From assembly GCA_029882675.1 (NCBI GenBank), contig JAOUKJ010000147.1, forward strand, positions 1-8,685: a stretch of 8,685 bases of DNA, read 5' to 3'. Below are positions 6,861 to 8,685 of the stretch, piece by piece. Origin of the DNA: Cyclobacteriaceae bacterium. GTDB taxonomy: Bacteria; Bacteroidota; Bacteroidia; Cytophagales; Cyclobacteriaceae. Position 1 is the first letter of the stretch, and each line of letters starts with the position of its first letter. A program made the position numbers and the translations under genes. The notes under the pieces were generated by a model, which saw only the letters and a list, made by a program, of their open reading frames with translations, was not told the DNA's origin and searched no databases.

Positions 6861-6896
6861 TTTGAATGCGGACTGAGTAAAAGGTGAGGAATTTTG
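6861..6896 (+). promoter_or_regulatory. Weak promoter candidate for the kinase-like gene
   Basis: TTTG at 6861-6864 and GAATTTTG at 6889-6896 resemble the -33 and -7 elements, with one mismatch in the -7 box (G for T). The 24-base spacer is just outside the usual range. It would give a leader of about 95 bases before the ATG at 6997. Confidence 0.25.
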
Positions 6897-6996
6897 CAGC
6901 TGTCGTACCGTGCTAAAAATATCTCTTTTAGCTTACTTTTTTGATTTTTTTTCACTATATTTTACGAGTCAAAAGGAACCGTATTCGGCTATTGAA

Positions 6997-7701
6997 ATGA
7001 ATCAAGCGACAGTATCCAAGTTTATCGCGGCCAGCCTTAGCCAAAAGGCCCGGGGGAGCCATGGCTCCAGAGAAGGCATGGTAGTAACCATATCCAGGGA
7101 CACGGGCTGTGAAGGTATAGTTGCTGTAGAGCATTTGGTTAATTTGCTTAATAAGTATGCATTGCAAAAAAGGAGAAAAGCAACGTGGCACTATGTCAGC
7201 AAAGAAATCCTTGAGGAGTCAGCAAAGCGATTGAACCTTCATCCCGACAAGGTTACCCGGTTGTTAAATGCGCAGGATAAGAACTTGTTTGAAGAGATGT
7301 TGTTGGGTTTTTCCTCAGCGAATTACCCCAGCGACCTGAAAATTAAGAATACCCTTAAGGACGTCATCCAATCCATTGCCGATGAGGGGAATGTTGTGAT
7401 TCTGGGAAGGGGGGGAGTGTCTATCGTTGAACATAGCGAACGAGTCCTGCATGTGAAGCTCACTGCGCCGTTGGATTGGCGTATAAAGCAGGTGCAAGTA
7501 TTGGAAAATCTTTCTCCTGTCAGGTCAAAGCAATTTATAGAACGTACCGATCGTGATCGCAAGGCCATGAAGACATTCTATCTGGGCAGGGAAATCACAT
7601 ACAGGGATTATGATATGGTGTTTAATGTCAGTTCGTTATCCCAGGAAGAAATAGCACAAGCTATCTATGAAGTTATCATTCATCGCAATTCATTGAAATA
7701 G
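6997..7701 (+). CDS. Cytidylate kinase-like family protein
   Basis: Protein of 234 residues resembling the cytidylate-kinase-like P-loop family (Pfam Cytidylate_kin2). Near the N-terminus VVTISRDTGCEG (29-40) matches the family's ISRE-G-G nucleotide loop, although the classical Walker A lysine is absent, as often in this family. Further on are VVILGRGGVSIV (133-144), LHVKLTAPLDWRI (151-163), and the arginine-rich lid TDRDRKAMKTFYL (184-196), which would contact phosphates. YDMVFNVSSLSQEEIAQAI (205-223) is the usual closing strand and helix. A phosphotransfer role is likely, but the substrate is not established and true CMP kinase activity is doubtful. The frame is open upstream to a GTG at 6910, but the added segment is hydrophobic, compositionally unlike the rest and poorly placed, so ATG at 6997 is preferred. 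It is probably transcribed alone. Confidence 0.78.
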   Translation: MNQATVSKFIAASLSQKARGSHGSREGMVVTISRDTGCEGIVAVEHLVNLLNKYALQKRRKATWHYVSKEILEESAKRLNLHPDKVTRLLNAQDKNLFEEMLLGFSSANYPSDLKIKNTLKDVIQSIADEGNVVILGRGGVSIVEHSERVLHVKLTAPLDWRIKQVQVLENLSPVRSKQFIERTDRDRKAMKTFYLGREITYRDYDMVFNVSSLSQEEIAQAIYEVIIHRNSLK

Positions 7702-7722
7702 GGCGGAATCCTTATATTCTTC

Positions 7723-7775
7723 CCCATCAATCACAGCCTGACAAGTCGGGCCAAAATTTGACTCGTTTTGATGGG
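7723..7775. repeat. Inverted repeat downstream of the kinase-like gene
   Basis: CCCATCAA (7723-7730) and TTGATGGG (7768-7775) are exactly complementary with 37 bases between. A smaller nested pair, AGTC (7744-7747) and GACT (7760-7763), could form an inner stem. It begins 21 bases after the kinase stop codon. It may be a 3'-end structure of the transcript or a chance repeat; it has no T-run of its own. Confidence 0.35.
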
Positions 7776-7837
7776 CGTTGAGAAAATTGGCGAGGAAGGG
7801 CTGGTTATTTATTAAATTCTTCTCTTTTTTTAAGTTT

Positions 7838-7865
7838 ACAGTCACTTTAACTGTTTTTGTTTTTT
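7838..7865 (+). terminator. Weak terminator candidate after the kinase-like gene
   Basis: ACAGT (7838-7842) pairs with ACTGT (7850-7854) around a 7-base loop, followed by T4-G-T6. The T-tract is good, but the five-base stem is weak. The stronger hairpin at 7880-7907 may do the job instead. Confidence 0.3.
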
Positions 7866-7879
7866 CCTTGAATTAATAT

Positions 7880-7907
7880 AAAGAGGCCGATTAACATCGA
7901 CCTCTTT
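7880..7907. terminator. Bidirectional hairpin between converging genes
   Basis: AAAGAGG (7880-7886) pairs with CCTCTTT (7901-7907) and, after a C-A mismatch, CGAT (7888-7891) pairs with ATCG (7896-7899) around a TAAC loop. It lies 8 bases past the minus-strand stop codon at 7916 and 178 bases past the kinase stop, between two converging genes, so it can end both transcripts. The A/T-rich outer stem supplies the U-run on either strand. Confidence 0.65.
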
Positions 7908-7915
7908 CATTTTGG

Positions 7916-8329
7916 TCAATCATTTCCAGCTGCACCAAATTGCCCGGTGACAATATTTGAATCCGCAGTGGAACCGCTTGGAGAAAATGGTGTTACGGAA
8001 ACTCTTGCATAGATCTCATCTCTGTCTGCAAATATGGGAATGCCAAATATTACGGTATCACCATCTTCATCCAATGTGCTTCGTGATACACTTGCAATAA
8101 TTTCTCGATCTACACATCCTTTTTCAGCTTTTACACACCTACTACGAAGCGTTGTTAAATGATCATCCCATATTGGATCATCACCTCTTAACTTCACCTG
8201 TTCAACAAATACCGATCCTGCGAGAACTTCACAAGAAGAAAAGCATATCCGGTAGGTTACTTTGACTCTTCGGCGACTTCCGTCACCTCCTTTTTGAATC
8301 GTGAGGTTTACATTACTTACTGTTGCCAT
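7916..8329 (-). CDS. Protein of unrecognised family, 137 residues, beta-rich
   Basis: I do not recognise the family. The ATG at 8329 is preceded by an AT-rich leader, and the frame closes with TGA 8 bases before a terminator hairpin, so it looks like an intact gene. There is no signal peptide or membrane segment. Alternating hydrophobic patterns (RRVKVTYRICF, 20-30; GSVFVEQVKLRG, 38-49; DTVIFGIPIF, 91-100; DEIYARVSVTPF, 104-115) suggest a small beta-sandwich. Four cysteines (29, 33, 65, 72) fall in two close pairs that could form disulfides or bind metal. The acidic TLDEDGD (85-91) could bind calcium, but this is speculation. The Gly/Ser-rich tail (116-137) looks flexible. It stands alone between a terminator and an AT-rich region with repeats, next to a gene remnant, which fits an acquired or accessory gene. 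Confidence 0.7.
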   Translation of the reverse strand: MATVSNVNLTIQKGGDGSRRRVKVTYRICFSSCEVLAGSVFVEQVKLRGDDPIWDDHLTTLRSRCVKAEKGCVDREIIASVSRSTLDEDGDTVIFGIPIFADRDEIYARVSVTPFSPSGSTADSNIVTGQFGAAGND

Positions 8330-8350
8330 AATTAATAAATTTAAGTTTTA

Positions 8351-8394
8351 TAAATTAATTATAACCAACTATAGAATCACTAAATAATTATAAC
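8351..8394. repeat. AT-rich direct repeat, 30-base period
   Basis: TAAATTAATTATAAC (8351-8365) recurs as TAAATAATTATAAC (8381-8394), differing by one missing T. Both lie just upstream of the 137-residue gene, flanking its candidate -7 box. They could be regulator sites, but in such AT-rich DNA chance similarity is possible. Confidence 0.35.
8366..8373 (-). promoter_or_regulatory. Candidate -7 box for the 137-residue gene
   Basis: Read on the minus strand this is TATAGTTG, one base off TAnnTTTG. It lies 36 bases before the start codon, for a leader of about 30 bases. A weak -33 (ATG for TTG, at 8394-8396) is 20 bases further out. Confidence 0.3.
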
Positions 8395-8425
8395 ATAAAT
8401 ATATAAATATATTGCTATACAGAAC

Positions 8426-8445
8426 AATACCCAACATTGGGTATT
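8426..8445. promoter_or_regulatory. 20-base palindrome, possible operator
   Basis: AATACCCAA (8426-8434) and TTGGGTATT (8437-8445) are perfectly complementary around CA. This is the most regular dyad in the window. It sits about 97 bases upstream of the minus-strand gene start and about 70 bases before the TPR remnant. A regulator site is likelier than a terminator, since only four T follow the stem core. Confidence 0.4.
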
Positions 8446-8514
8446 TTAGCTAAACAATACACAATAAAATATTCGTTATACACAAAACGAAATCATTTTA
8501 ACCTGCCATCGATA

Positions 8515-8685
8515 AAAGTGCTTTGGCAGGCAGCTGTCCATGTGGCTGAACTAAACCTTCAAAACCATCCTGATCAGTTTAATGAATATAAATAACTGGG
8601 ATATGCCTATTTAAAGTTAAACAAGAAAAAAGAGGCCATTAAGTATTATAACATGGGTTTAGAAAAAAATCCGGAATCCGGTGCC
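8515..8685 (+). pseudogene. TPR-protein gene remnant with in-frame stop, 3'-partial
   Basis: The frame starting at 8515 encodes tetratricopeptide-repeat sequence to the window end. Before the stop it ends a repeat's second helix (AAVHVAELNLQNHPD, with Ala at TPR position 20 and Pro at 32). The next repeat starts in exact register (FNEYK, aromatic at position 4), but its position 6 is a TAA at 8593-8595. The same frame then continues with LGYAYLKLNKKKEAIKYY and ends in NPESGA, with consensus Leu7, Gly8, Tyr11, Ala20 and Pro32. The first helix of the earlier repeat is missing: upstream is AT-rich DNA without TPR pattern or a start codon. So the gene appears both 5'-truncated and interrupted by a nonsense codon. 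A 7-bp inverted repeat (CCTGCCA, 8502-8508; TGGCAGG, 8524-8530) lies at the breakpoint. The rest lies beyond the window, so a sequencing error at the stop cannot be excluded. Confidence 0.6.

Larger units (their letters stand above)
6558..6996. other. Gene-free region between divergent acyltransferase and kinase genes
   Basis: No convincing coding sequence on either strand. It contains a TAAGTAA-rich stretch next to the acyltransferase start (6564-6596), an AAGAAC-type repeat tract (6653-6712), two CTCGTGnCACGAA palindromes and a possible kinase promoter. Transcription probably leaves it in both directions, so it is a likely shared control region. Confidence 0.6.

Noticed and set aside
6941..6963. 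TTG plus TATATTTT as kinase promoter
   Set aside because: The spacer is only 12 bases, too short for the Bacteroidota primary sigma factor, and the -7 box lacks the final G.
7702..7915. Insertion sequence or attachment site flanking the orphan gene
   Set aside because: No transposase, integrase, tRNA or matching terminal repeats were found on the two sides of 7916-8329.
8330..8510. CRISPR array or replication-origin iterons in the AT-rich repeats
   Set aside because: There are only two copies of each short repeat, spacers are not regular over more than one interval, and no cas or replication gene is nearby.

Overview
The window looks like a chromosomal segment of a Bacteroidota species, probably near Chitinophagales or Saprospirales (the family placement is inference). 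The evidence is a type IX secretion (T9SS) type B sorting domain on the first protein, Bacteroidota-type -7 promoter boxes (TAnnTTTG) upstream of several genes, AT-rich leaders without Shine-Dalgarno sequences, and moderate GC content. Most genes are housekeeping or stress-type genes without a tight common theme.

Left part, plus strand (bases 2-4682). The window opens inside a large secreted, cell-surface protein with SBBP-like beta-propeller repeats, PKD/Ig-like domains and a T9SS C-terminal signal. It is followed 20 bases later by a small exported rhodanese. Next come a Mn-type superoxide dismutase with its own promoter and a strong intrinsic terminator, and then a protein with two VOC (glyoxalase-fold) domains behind its own promoter and a possibly structured leader. 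Rhodanese and superoxide dismutase both suit redox or sulfur stress, but the SOD promoter suggests separate control.

Middle part, minus strand (bases 4685-6557). A double-GNAT-like acyltransferase and a short-chain dehydrogenase form a two-gene operon read leftwards, 9 bases apart, both apparently starting with TTG. The operon converges on the VOC gene with only two bases between the stop codons.

Bases 6558-6996 hold no convincing gene. They contain a degenerate AAGAAC/AAGAGC repeat tract and two copies of a near-perfect palindrome, CTCGTGnCACGAA. A cytidylate-kinase-like P-loop protein follows (6997-7701, plus strand), then a flank with inverted repeats and a hairpin usable as a terminator from both sides.

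The right end (7916-8685) is the most accessory-looking part. It has a 137-residue protein of unrecognised family on the minus strand, an AT-rich upstream region with direct repeats and a 20-base palindrome, and a TPR gene fragment on the plus strand. That fragment begins in the middle of one repeat and carries an in-frame TAA in the next, so it appears to be a pseudogene remnant. No defence system, transposase, CRISPR array, tRNA or rRNA was seen.
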